NCBI GenBank assembly: GCA_015060925.1
Contig: SUXM01000028.1
Span: 1-33,353 of the forward strand
DNA length: 33,353 bases
Direction: 5' to 3'
From: Parabacteroides distasonis
Lineage (GTDB): Bacteria > Bacteroidota > Bacteroidia > Bacteroidales > Tannerellaceae
Positions 1-8,177 of this stretch are shown here, piece after piece. Made by a program: the position numbers and the translations under genes. Every line of letters begins with the position of its first letter. The stretch's first letter is position 1. The notes below the pieces were generated by a model. It was not told where the DNA came from. It was given only the letters and a program-made list of their open reading frames with translations, and searched no databases.

Positions 1-27
1 GTGAAAAGTGGATAGTGATAAAACAAA

Positions 28-59
28 AATCCCTGATAACCGTTTGATTATCAGGGATT
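28..59 (-). terminator. Rho-independent terminator of tRNA-Lys
   Basis: A perfect 12-bp inverted repeat (28-39 with 48-59, 8-nt loop) is followed on the minus strand by a T-rich run (complement of the A-rich stretch at about 21-29). It lies just downstream of the minus-strand tRNA-Lys and should end that transcript. Confidence 0.85.
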
Positions 60-84
60 CTCTTCATTTTGCATTGATTGTTCG

Positions 85-157
85 TGATCCGCCTGGGGTT
101 CGAACCCAGGACCCCATCCTTAAAAGGGATGTGCTCTACCTGCTGAGCTAGCGAATC
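85..157 (-). tRNA. tRNA-Lys (anticodon TTT)
   Basis: On the minus strand the sequence folds as a 73-nt cloverleaf. The acceptor stem pairs GATTCGC with GCGGATC and is followed by discriminator A. The D-arm contains TAGCTCAG, the T-loop is GGTTCGAACC, and the anticodon loop CTTTTAA gives TTT, which decodes lysine. The CCA end is not encoded and must be added by the nucleotidyltransferase. Confidence 0.95.
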
Positions 158-187
158 ATCCTATGCGTTACTTCTGTAATGCGGGTG

Positions 188-218
188 CAAAGATATATGG
201 TTTATTTTTACTATGCAA
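188..218 (-). promoter_or_regulatory. Promoter of tRNA-Lys
   Basis: On the minus strand a TTG (complement of 216-218) sits 20 nt before TATCTTTG (complement of 188-195). This matches the Bacteroidetes sigma-ABfr layout of -33 TTG and -7 TAnnTTTG. The tRNA 5' end is about 30 nt downstream. Confidence 0.75.
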
Positions 219-276
219 GTTTTTGAATCAAAATTTTATCCAAACCTCTATTTTTTAACACAAAAACATCTTCTAA

Positions 277-334
277 CTACCTCGGATGTAAGTGCGAATT
301 ACATCCGAGGTAATTTTATTTACATCCGATGTAA
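277..334. repeat. Cluster of three 15-mers, TTACATCCGAkGTAA type, forming a hairpin
   Basis: Copies are at 277-291 (reverse strand), 299-313 and 320-334. The first two face each other and form a perfect 14-bp inverted repeat (278-291 with 299-312) around a 7-nt loop. The third, TTACATC-C-GATGTAA, is itself a 7-bp dyad with a one-base centre. The cluster lies between the divergent tRNA-Lys and glnS promoters. The same motif recurs at 12830-12886 and was noticed nowhere else in the window. No T-run follows, so it is not an ordinary terminator. Function unknown. Confidence 0.7.
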
Positions 335-389
335 TCGGGAAATACACTATACTTAACTCTATAAAAATTTAGTCTATTTAATTTAATAC

Positions 390-422
390 TTGAAATATGT
401 ATACTAAAATTCACTATCTTTG
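390..422 (+). promoter_or_regulatory. Promoter of the glnS transcription unit
   Basis: TATCTTTG at 415-422 fits the -7 consensus TAnnTTTG. A TTG at 390-392 is a possible -33 element, with a slightly long 22-nt spacer. Transcription would start near 428, leaving a leader of about 27 nt before the ATG at 456. This argues against the in-frame TTG at 420, which lies inside the promoter. Confidence 0.65.
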
Positions 423-455
423 CACACTTTAATTGATACAAATTTTACTACGAAT

Positions 456-2198
456 ATGAGCGATATCAAAACAAACGAAGAAGAAAGCAAGAAAAGCTTG
501 AACTTCATTGAAACAATGGTAGAAAAAGATTTGGCTGAAGGGAAAAACGGAGGACGTGTGCAGACCCGTTTCCCACCAGAACCAAACGGATACCTTCATA
601 TCGGACATGCTAAGGCTATTTGTTTAGACTTTGGCATCGCTAAAAAGTATGGAGGCATTTGTAATCTGCGCTTTGACGACACAAACCCGGTAAAAGAAGA
701 TTTAGAATATGTGGATGCCATCAAAGAAGATATCGAATGGTTAGGTTACCACTGGAATAATATATATTATGCATCTGACTATTTTCAACAACTTTGGGAT
801 TTTGCCATCCAATTAATCAAAGAGGGGAAAGCCTACATCGATGAGCAAACATCAGAACAGATTGCAAGCCAAAAGGGTACTCCTACACAACCGGGAACAA
901 ACAGTCCATACCGTGACCGCCCAATCGAAGAGAATTTGGAATTGTTCCATAAAATGAACAGCGGAGAGTTAGAAGAAGGTTCTATGGTCTTGCGTGCTAA
1001 AATTGACATGGCCAACCCTAATATGCACTTCCGCGACCCAATAATTTACCGTATCGTAAAGACTCCACATCACCGTACAGGCGATACTTGGAAAGCTTAC
1101 CCGATGTATGACTTTGCACATGGTCAAAGTGACTTCTTTGAAGGGGTAACTCATTCGTTATGTACACTTGAATTTGTCGTACATCGTCCGTTATATGACC
1201 TATTCATCGATTGGTTAAAAAAAGGAGAAGATTTAGAAGACAATCGCCCTCGTCAGACCGAATTTAACAAATTGAACCTAAGTTATACATTGATGAGTAA
1301 ACGGAACTTACTTATACTTGTAAAAGAGGGCTTAGTCAATGATTGGGATGACCCACGTATGCCGACAATCTGTGGTTTCCGCCGCCGTGGTTACTCTCCT
1401 GAATCTATTCATAAATTCATTGATAAGATTGGTTATACTACATACGATGCATTAAATGAGTTCGCCTTGTTGGAAAGTGCCGTTCGTGAAGATTTGAACA
1501 GCCGTGCAACTCGCGTTTCAGCTGTTTTGAACCCGGTCAAACTGATTGTCACCAACTATCCGGAAGGACAAGTTGAAGAAATGGAAGCTATCAACAATCC
1601 GGAAGACCCGACAGCAGGTAGCCATTTCATTGAATTCAGCCGAGAATTATGGATTGAGCGAGAAGACTTCATGGAAGATGCTCCAAAGAAATTCTTCCGT
1701 ATGACACCAGGACAGGAAGTTCGCTTAAAAAATGCCTACATTGTTAAATGTACAGGTTGCAAGAAAGATGAAAACGGTGAAATTACCGAGATCTATTGCG
1801 AATACGATCCAAATACAAAGAGTGGAATGCCAGATAGTAACCGTAAAGTAAAGGGCACACTCCATTGGTTAAGTTGTGCTCATTGCCTACCAGCTGAAGT
1901 CCGTTTATATGATCGCCTATGGAATGTAGCTAACCCTCGTGATGAAATAGCTAAGATTCGCGAAGATAAAAATTGTTCTTCATTGGACGCAATGAAAGAA
2001 ATCATTAATCCGGACTCTTTACAAATCCTGACGAACTGTTATGTGGAAAAGTTCTTGGCTAATGCAAAACCTCTTGATTACTTGCAATTCCAACGTATTG
2101 GTTATTTCAATGTAGATAAAGATTCTACTGCTGACAAGTTAATATTCAACCGTACCGTATCTTTAAAAGATACTTGGAGTAAAGTAAAAAACAAATAA
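456..2198 (+). CDS. glnS: Glutaminyl-tRNA synthetase
   Basis: A cytoplasmic class I aminoacyl-tRNA synthetase that charges tRNA-Gln with glutamine using ATP. The 580-residue product carries the ATP-binding signature PPEPNGYLHIGHAK near residues 40-53, with HIGH at 48-51, and a KMSKS-type loop reading LMSKR at 279-283. The usual GlnRS anticodon-binding beta-barrels fill the C-terminal half. Length is normal for bacterial GlnRS, and the family-typical RFDDTNP segment is present. I chose ATG 456 because an upstream in-frame TTG overlaps the -7 box. It is the first gene of a run: the TPR gene follows after 8 nt. Presence of GlnRS implies direct charging of tRNA-Gln. Confidence 0.97.
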   Translation: MSDIKTNEEESKKSLNFIETMVEKDLAEGKNGGRVQTRFPPEPNGYLHIGHAKAICLDFGIAKKYGGICNLRFDDTNPVKEDLEYVDAIKEDIEWLGYHWNNIYYASDYFQQLWDFAIQLIKEGKAYIDEQTSEQIASQKGTPTQPGTNSPYRDRPIEENLELFHKMNSGELEEGSMVLRAKIDMANPNMHFRDPIIYRIVKTPHHRTGDTWKAYPMYDFAHGQSDFFEGVTHSLCTLEFVVHRPLYDLFIDWLKKGEDLEDNRPRQTEFNKLNLSYTLMSKRNLLILVKEGLVNDWDDPRMPTICGFRRRGYSPESIHKFIDKIGYTTYDALNEFALLESAVREDLNSRATRVSAVLNPVKLIVTNYPEGQVEEMEAINNPEDPTAGSHFIEFSRELWIEREDFMEDAPKKFFRMTPGQEVRLKNAYIVKCTGCKKDENGEITEIYCEYDPNTKSGMPDSNRKVKGTLHWLSCAHCLPAEVRLYDRLWNVANPRDEIAKIREDKNCSSLDAMKEIINPDSLQILTNCYVEKFLANAKPLDYLQFQRIGYFNVDKDSTADKLIFNRTVSLKDTWSKVKNK

Positions 2199-2206
2199 AG
2201 AACTTT

Positions 2207-3652
2207 ATGAGGAGAAAAAAAGTTTCAGAACTGCTACAACGCTTTCTAACAGGTCGTAAAGAGGGTCGAGCTGTATATTTTGATGCAGATGAGATTGATG
2301 AGTTGTTAGACAGTTTTGAAGACTCCGACGATTTTACATATTATGATGAAGTTTTGGCCTTAGGGCTGAAACTTCATCCTTATAATACCGATATCAAAAT
2401 CAGGCAATGCCGGGCATATATCTATAACGAGCAATATGACGAAGCGCTCTCTTTGATTGAGAGCATTGCAGATACCGACAATCAAGACTTAGATATGCTT
2501 CGTTTGGAATGTTATGCCATGATGAATGAATATAAAAAAGTCGTTGAGTATACCGAAACCCTTATTAACCACCAATGTGAATATATAGAACAGCTTTTTG
2601 AATACATCGCCCAAGTTTTAGGAGACTTGGAAATGAATCAAGAAGCACACGATTTTGTAAATCGCGGGCTTATGCTTTTTCCGGACAACCTTATATTACT
2701 GGATGAACTATGCTTTCATTTAGAACTTGAAGAAGATATTCCCAAAGCTATCAAGATATGTAACCTACTTATAGACAAGAATCCTTATTCTCATGATTAT
2801 TGGTTTACCTTAGGTCGTTTACATTCTATACAAGGAGAGTACGATAAAGCGATTGAAGCGTTTGATTTCGCGTTAACTTGTAATGATTCTGATGATGAGC
2901 TGAAGATTTTAAAAGCCTATTGCCTTTATATGAATAGTAACTACGAGAAAGCTATTGAGGTTTATAATGAGATTCATTTAACAGATGAGAACCAAACAAG
3001 GATAATTCCTTTACTTTCTGAATGTTATGTCAAAATGGAACTTTACGAAGAGACATATAAGTTACTAAAAGATTTAAAAGATAAGCAAACTTTACCCAAT
3101 GACCCCAGCTTATATATTAATTATATCCGTTGTTGCGTGGAATTAGGATATACCCAAGAGGCATCCACAACCCTATTCAAGGCGTTTCAATTATTTCCAA
3201 CCAATGTACGTATACTTTCATTGTTGGCAATCAACTATTCTGAGAACGGATATGAACAGGAAGCAATTAAAGTGACTGAACAGTTGTTCAATGTTTTGGA
3301 TCAAACAGACAAGAAAAAGGATACAGACATCCAAACATTGTTCCGCATGGCTCAATATCTGTATATGAAAGGAGATATAGATAAATCTATTCAATATTAC
3401 CAAAAGGTGTATGAAACTAATCCCAATATGCCACTCATTCATTTACATTTGGCAATGGCCTACTTGGCAAAAAAAGACATGATACATTTTAATGAACATT
3501 ATAGCCAAGTATCCCAAAAGGATTTAGATGATTATTTAAATGAAACCGGTGTAAATTATAAAGAAATATTAGATTCAAATCAAAATGTCAAACATATTCC
3601 GCCGGAAGATTTAGTAAAAGAATTTTTAAGCAATAAAGATAACAATAATTAA
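2207..3652 (+). CDS. Tetratricopeptide repeat protein
   Basis: A 481-residue protein built almost entirely of helical hairpin repeats of TPR type, for example blocks with the pattern 'YSHDYWFTLGRLHSIQGEYD' and 'QTLFRMAQYLYMKGDIDKSI'. No signal peptide or membrane segment is evident, so it is probably cytosolic or peripherally attached. The N-terminus is acidic (residues about 25-45, rich in D and E). TPR arrays normally act as protein-binding scaffolds; no catalytic motif is visible and the partner cannot be told from sequence. It sits 8 nt after glnS and 2 nt before the DUF368 gene, so the three are very likely co-transcribed. The start ATG follows the glnS stop directly. Confidence 0.85.
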   Translation: MRRKKVSELLQRFLTGRKEGRAVYFDADEIDELLDSFEDSDDFTYYDEVLALGLKLHPYNTDIKIRQCRAYIYNEQYDEALSLIESIADTDNQDLDMLRLECYAMMNEYKKVVEYTETLINHQCEYIEQLFEYIAQVLGDLEMNQEAHDFVNRGLMLFPDNLILLDELCFHLELEEDIPKAIKICNLLIDKNPYSHDYWFTLGRLHSIQGEYDKAIEAFDFALTCNDSDDELKILKAYCLYMNSNYEKAIEVYNEIHLTDENQTRIIPLLSECYVKMELYEETYKLLKDLKDKQTLPNDPSLYINYIRCCVELGYTQEASTTLFKAFQLFPTNVRILSLLAINYSENGYEQEAIKVTEQLFNVLDQTDKKKDTDIQTLFRMAQYLYMKGDIDKSIQYYQKVYETNPNMPLIHLHLAMAYLAKKDMIHFNEHYSQVSQKDLDDYLNETGVNYKEILDSNQNVKHIPPEDLVKEFLSNKDNNN

Positions 3653-3654
3653 AT

Positions 3655-4563
3655 ATGAAAAGAACTTTAAAAGATTACAGCCTTTTAGTTTTAAAAGGGA
3701 TGGGAATGGGAGCCGCAGATGTCGTACCAGGTGTATCTGGAGGAACGATTGCTTTCATCGTAGGTATTTATGAAGAGCTTATTGACTCTATCAAAAGTAT
3801 CAATGGAAAAAGTCTAAAACTCCTATTCAAAGGAGAATTTGCAGCTTTTTGGCAAGCGATTAATGCAAACTTCTTATTATCTATAGTCGCAGGTATCGGT
3901 ATCAGTGTTTTCTCTTTAGCAAAAATTATAACCTGGTTGTTAACCGATTATCCAATTTTGGTATGGTCTTTCTTCTTTGGATTAGTATTAGCCTCATCCT
4001 GGTTTGTCTCTAAAGATATTAAGAAATGGGATTGGAAAACAATTATAAGTATCATAGTCGGAATAGTCGTCGCTTTTTACATCACAGTAGCAACACCGGC
4101 AGAAACACCTTCTAATCTTTTATTCATCTTTCTATGTGGAGTAATTGCCATTTGCGCTATGATCCTTCCAGGAATCTCAGGTAGTTTTATCTTGGTTTTA
4201 TTAGGCAAATACTTCTATATTATGGATGCTGTTAAATCATTCAACGTACCGGTCATGCTTGTTTTCATATGTGGTGCAGCCATTGGGATTACAAGTTTCT
4301 CCCGTATCCTATCTTTTACTCTTCGTCGTTTCCATGATATAACTATTGCAGTTTTGTCTGGTTTTATGTTAGGTTCACTTAACAAGGTATGGCCCTGGAA
4401 AGAGACCATTGAAACTTATACCGATAGTCATGGTATTGTTAAACCATTAGTTGAAACAAACATCATGCCCAACCAATATGTAGGTGAAGCAATCGGTTTA
4501 ATGATTTTAGGATTTGCCATGGTTTACTTTTTAGAAAAACTATCATCCAAAACAACAAAATAA
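3655..4563 (+). CDS. DUF368 membrane protein, probable PopT-type polyprenyl-phosphate transporter
   Basis: A 302-residue polytopic inner-membrane protein with about eight hydrophobic segments. Two family signature loops are visible, PGVSGGT (25-31) and PGISGSF (172-178), placed in the two halves as expected for an inverted-repeat transporter fold. Published genetics on other bacteria identified DUF368 (PopT) and DedA (UptA) proteins as carriers that recycle undecaprenyl phosphate across the membrane for cell-wall and surface-glycan assembly; applying that role here is inference by family. It begins 2 nt after the TPR stop codon, suggesting coupled translation. A 98-nt gap separates it from the next gene. 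Confidence 0.85.
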   Translation: MKRTLKDYSLLVLKGMGMGAADVVPGVSGGTIAFIVGIYEELIDSIKSINGKSLKLLFKGEFAAFWQAINANFLLSIVAGIGISVFSLAKIITWLLTDYPILVWSFFFGLVLASSWFVSKDIKKWDWKTIISIIVGIVVAFYITVATPAETPSNLLFIFLCGVIAICAMILPGISGSFILVLLGKYFYIMDAVKSFNVPVMLVFICGAAIGITSFSRILSFTLRRFHDITIAVLSGFMLGSLNKVWPWKETIETYTDSHGIVKPLVETNIMPNQYVGEAIGLMILGFAMVYFLEKLSSKTTK

Positions 4564-4661
4564 TAGATATATAACTGTACTTTTTCAATTATTTAATCTC
4601 TACAAAAAAACTTTTAATATGACGGAATAGTTGTTTATATATATTTCATAGAAGATTTGCA

Positions 4662-5564
4662 ATGATACCGTTTAAACCTATTCGTATCAAAGATAAAGAT
4701 GTCATTACCTCATTCACTATACCAAGTGACTTTCAGAATTGCGACTATTCTTTCGCAAATATTTTAGGATGGCAATTTTTGTTTCATACCGAATATGCCA
4801 TTATGAATCGTACACTTTTTATTCGTTTCCAAATAGGAGAACCAAGACAAATAGTCTATATGGTTCCTATCGGTCAAAGAGAGTTATCGTCATCCATCCA
4901 CCTATTAGAAGAAGAGGCTATCAAACAGGGATACCCCCTCTCTTTATTGGGAGTAACTCCTGATATTCAAGAGACACTGAATAGTTCATTCCCTAATGAT
5001 TTTTCCTTTAAAGCAAACCGAAATTATTTCGACTATATCTATCTACGAGAAGATTTGGCAACTCTAAAAGGGAAAAAGTTTCAATCGAAACGAAACCTTA
5101 TAAATAACTTCAATAGACGATATAAATACGAATATATACCATTAACAACCAATATTATACAAGATTGTATCCAACTTGAACAAATATGGTTTGCTAATCA
5201 GTCAATCAACAGGAAAGATAGTTTCACCTATGAACGCCAAGTCATGCGGACAATGCTCAACTATTTCAAAGAATTAGATTTAATAGGTGGAGCTATTCAG
5301 GTCAATAACCAAATCATAGCATTCGCCATAGGAGCTCCCATCAACCATAACACTTTTAGCGTCCATATAGAAAAAGCAGACATAAACTATAAGGGAGCTT
5401 ATGCTGTTATCAATAAAGAGTTGGCATCCCATCTTCCTAATAACTATATTTATATAAACAGAGAAGAAGATTTAGGTATTCCAGGATTACGTCAAGCCAA
5501 ACTATCTTATAACCCAATCAAGTTATTGGAAAAATCCATAGCCATTAAAAGAAAAGAAAAATAA
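4662..5564 (+). CDS. DUF2156 domain protein (GNAT-fold, LPG-synthase C-terminal type)
   Basis: A soluble 300-residue protein matching the Bacteroidales family with the DUF2156 domain, the acyltransferase-like fold found at the C-terminus of lysyl-phosphatidylglycerol synthases. Recognisable parts are a basic KRNLINNF segment near residue 145, the block 'NTFSVHIEKADINYKGAYAV' near 230-250, and the ending 'YINREEDLGIPGLRQAKLSY'. It has no membrane domain, so it is not a full MprF. The true substrate is unknown; transfer of an aminoacyl or acyl group to a lipid or peptide is only a family guess. It is followed after 10 nt by another GNAT-type gene, which suggests a paired function. The ATG at 4662 is the first in frame. 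Confidence 0.8.
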   Translation: MIPFKPIRIKDKDVITSFTIPSDFQNCDYSFANILGWQFLFHTEYAIMNRTLFIRFQIGEPRQIVYMVPIGQRELSSSIHLLEEEAIKQGYPLSLLGVTPDIQETLNSSFPNDFSFKANRNYFDYIYLREDLATLKGKKFQSKRNLINNFNRRYKYEYIPLTTNIIQDCIQLEQIWFANQSINRKDSFTYERQVMRTMLNYFKELDLIGGAIQVNNQIIAFAIGAPINHNTFSVHIEKADINYKGAYAVINKELASHLPNNYIYINREEDLGIPGLRQAKLSYNPIKLLEKSIAIKRKEK

Positions 5565-5574
5565 ATGTAAAGCA

Positions 5575-6522
5575 ATGGATCTGAATAAAAAAGAATTAAT
5601 GAATCTCTGGCGTAACACTTTTAAAGACAGTGAAGCCTTTATCAAACTTTTCTTTGATCGAGTATATAAAAAAGAGCTTGTACAATTCATTAAAAAAGAG
5701 GGGAAAATTGTTTCTGCTCTCTATATACTCCCTTACACCTTGAATTTCTATGGAAAGAAAATTAATACAGGTTATATCTATGCCGCATCTACGATACCTA
5801 CTGAACGAGGGAAAGGAAATATGCACCAACTAATTCAACAAGCGTTTGATGTAATGAAAAGCAAAAACATCTCTTTATGCGTGACTATACCTGCAACCTC
5901 CTCGCTCTTTCATTTTTATAAAGAATTGGGATTCACAGAAGCATTCGATTATTCATTGGAATGTTATACACGCCCATCAGAACCAGAAGAAGAGGAGAAA
6001 CTGATATTAGTCGTTCCTCCTACAGTCCCTTCTATTGAGACTTTATACAACTATTTTGATCGTAAACAGCGTGAACGTTCATGCTACCTTTTACATACCT
6101 TCGAGGATTTTATTACCATCTTACGCGATATACAACTGTCTGGAGGACAAATGTTAACTGCTTTAAATCTTTTGGAAGAACCGGTAGGTATGATTTTCTT
6201 TCATCCGAATACAGATCATATTTATGTCAATGAACTTTTCTATGACCATATACGAATCAAAGAGTTATTATTGCAAGAAGCTACTGTCCAATACAATGTT
6301 CAAAAAGCCTTGTATCGCACTCCTGCTATTGGCAGACAGGCGATTCCTTTAGGCTTGGCACATATCATTAACAAAGAACACCTCATTCACAATTGGATAT
6401 GTACACATGGAAACTCGCCATTGAATGAAGATAAAATAAAAGCGATGGATCATTCAACCCTCACTCATTTGCTATTAGGTTACAATAGCCGGGAAGCCTA
6501 TATGAGTTTAATGTTTGACTAA
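5575..6522 (+). CDS. GNAT family N-acetyltransferase
   Basis: A 315-residue cytosolic protein. The N-terminal half (about 1-135) has the GNAT fold: a beta-strand 'YIYAASTIPTERGKGN' leads into the acetyl-CoA pyrophosphate loop (R78-G79-K80-G81-N82), then a helix, and 'LFHFYKELGF' at 111-120, a typical GNAT motif B ending. The C-terminal 180 residues form a second domain of uncertain type, as in Eis-like double-domain acetyltransferases. It lies 10 nt after the DUF2156 gene, so the two are likely co-transcribed and may act on related substrates. The acceptor molecule cannot be predicted. Confidence 0.82.
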   Translation: MDLNKKELMNLWRNTFKDSEAFIKLFFDRVYKKELVQFIKKEGKIVSALYILPYTLNFYGKKINTGYIYAASTIPTERGKGNMHQLIQQAFDVMKSKNISLCVTIPATSSLFHFYKELGFTEAFDYSLECYTRPSEPEEEEKLILVVPPTVPSIETLYNYFDRKQRERSCYLLHTFEDFITILRDIQLSGGQMLTALNLLEEPVGMIFFHPNTDHIYVNELFYDHIRIKELLLQEATVQYNVQKALYRTPAIGRQAIPLGLAHIINKEHLIHNWICTHGNSPLNEDKIKAMDHSTLTHLLLGYNSREAYMSLMFD

Positions 6523-6616
6523 TGTTCCTCCTTAAATCTTATTTAATTTCTTTACAGAAGTAAATAAATAGGCAATAAATCTGAACTGATTGCTATCTAT
6601 ATTTTATATTCTTTCC

Positions 6617-6624
6617 TATATTTG
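6617..6624 (+). promoter_or_regulatory. -7 box of the polyferredoxin gene
   Basis: TATATTTG matches TAnnTTTG exactly and lies 24 nt before the ATG at 6648. A TTG at 6590-6592 is a possible but distant -33 element. Confidence 0.65.
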
Positions 6625-6647
6625 CATAAATAAAAATAGTGTTTATT

Positions 6648-8147
6648 ATGTTGAAAACTACAAGACGGGTGTTAGCTATTATATGTTTCACACTTATCAC
6701 CCTACTCTTTCTTGATTTTACAGGGACTATCCATGCTTGGTTCAGTTGGTTGGCCAAAGTACAATTTTTACAAGCAATTTTTACGTTAAACGTAGGAGTT
6801 GTTATTACTTTAATCGTATTGACACTCCTGTTTGGCCGTATTTATTGTTCGGTTATATGTCCTTTAGGAGTTTTTCAAGATGTCGTTTCTTGGATATCCG
6901 GAAAACGGAAAAAGAACCGTTTCAAGTACTCACCCGCAATCTCTTGGCTAAGATATGGCTTTTTGGGAATATTTATTCTCACCATTATTAGTGGTTTTAC
7001 AGCATGGGTCTCATTCATTGCTCCTTATAGTACTTATGGGCGTATGGCCTCTAACCTGTTTGCTCCTATTTGGCAATTAGGAAATAATGTTTTAGCCTAT
7101 ATTGCAGAACAGATTGACAGCTATGCATTCTATAAAGTAGATATATGGTTAAAAAGCCTGTCTGTGTTATCTGTCTCTATTGCAACCTTTGCCATTATTG
7201 CCACGTTAGCTTGGAAATACGGTCGTACCTATTGCAACACGATTTGCCCCGTAGGTACTGTACTCGGATTCCTTTCCCGATTTTCTCTTTTCAAGCCAGT
7301 AATTGACATAAACAAATGCAATAATTGCGGATTGTGCTCACGTAACTGTAAAGCATCCTGTATCAATTCTAAAGATCACACGATAGATTACAGTCGTTGT
7401 GTCACCTGTATGGATTGCTTAGATAAATGTAAACAAGGAGCTATCCAGTATGTTTTCCGAGGAAAACAGGTAGAAACAGCCACCTCCCAGCAAGAACCGG
7501 CATCTGCACGCCGCAAGTTCTTTTCACTCTCAGCACTGTTAGCCACATCGGCTCTTGCTCAAGCCCAGAAAAAAGAGAAAGCTTTTCAAAGAGAGGGTGA
7601 CGGAGGTTTAGCAGACATCAAAGAGAAGAAAGCACCTAACCGAAGGACTCCGATCGTTCCTCCTGGAGCATTAAGTATTGCCAACTTCACCCAACGTTGT
7701 ACTGCTTGCCAATTATGTGTAACAGTCTGCTCTAATCAAGTGCTACGTCCGTCAAGCAACTTAACCTCTTTTATGCAACCTGAAGTTTCATACGAACGAG
7801 GATATTGTCGCCCGGAATGTGTTAAATGTTCCGAGGTTTGTCCTTCTGGAGCGATCAAACCTATAACCAAAGAGGAAAAGACGGCCATCCAAATCGGTCA
7901 TGCTGTTGTTCGTTTAGGCAGATGTATAGTGAACAGAGAAGAGGTTTCATGTGGTAATTGTGCCCGTCATTGCCCGACCAACGCTATTATGATGGTACCC
8001 AAAGATCCTCATAATCCAAAATCATTACAGATCCCGGTTGTAAATGAAGAACGTTGTATCGGTTGTGGAGCCTGCGAAAACTTATGTCCGGTTCGTCCGT
8101 TCAGTGCCATCCGCGTGGAAGGTCATCAAGTACATCGGAATATTTAA
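6648..8147 (+). CDS. Membrane polyferredoxin, NapH-like and NapG-like halves fused
   Basis: A 499-residue Fe-S electron carrier. The N-terminal half is NapH/NosR/YccM-like: hydrophobic segments at about 7-24, 46-64, 102-122 and 172-190, with CxxxCP motifs at C67/C71 and C196/C200. Two [4Fe-4S] ferredoxin motifs follow (C224-C234 and C251-C261). Residues 287-303 read ARRKFF followed by a hydrophobic stretch ending in ALA, which looks like a Tat signal placed inside the protein. The C-terminal half carries four more Cys clusters starting at C351, C387/C391, C435 and C470, as in NapG-type exported ferredoxins. An upstream in-frame GTG at 6639 is less likely than ATG 6648. The partner is presumably the Tat-type reductase encoded 30 nt downstream; quinol oxidation at the membrane is inferred from NapGH. 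Confidence 0.85.
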   Translation: MLKTTRRVLAIICFTLITLLFLDFTGTIHAWFSWLAKVQFLQAIFTLNVGVVITLIVLTLLFGRIYCSVICPLGVFQDVVSWISGKRKKNRFKYSPAISWLRYGFLGIFILTIISGFTAWVSFIAPYSTYGRMASNLFAPIWQLGNNVLAYIAEQIDSYAFYKVDIWLKSLSVLSVSIATFAIIATLAWKYGRTYCNTICPVGTVLGFLSRFSLFKPVIDINKCNNCGLCSRNCKASCINSKDHTIDYSRCVTCMDCLDKCKQGAIQYVFRGKQVETATSQQEPASARRKFFSLSALLATSALAQAQKKEKAFQREGDGGLADIKEKKAPNRRTPIVPPGALSIANFTQRCTACQLCVTVCSNQVLRPSSNLTSFMQPEVSYERGYCRPECVKCSEVCPSGAIKPITKEEKTAIQIGHAVVRLGRCIVNREEVSCGNCARHCPTNAIMMVPKDPHNPKSLQIPVVNEERCIGCGACENLCPVRPFSAIRVEGHQVHRNI

Positions 8148-8177
8148 ACGATTCATTTTATTTTAAATCAAAAAAAG

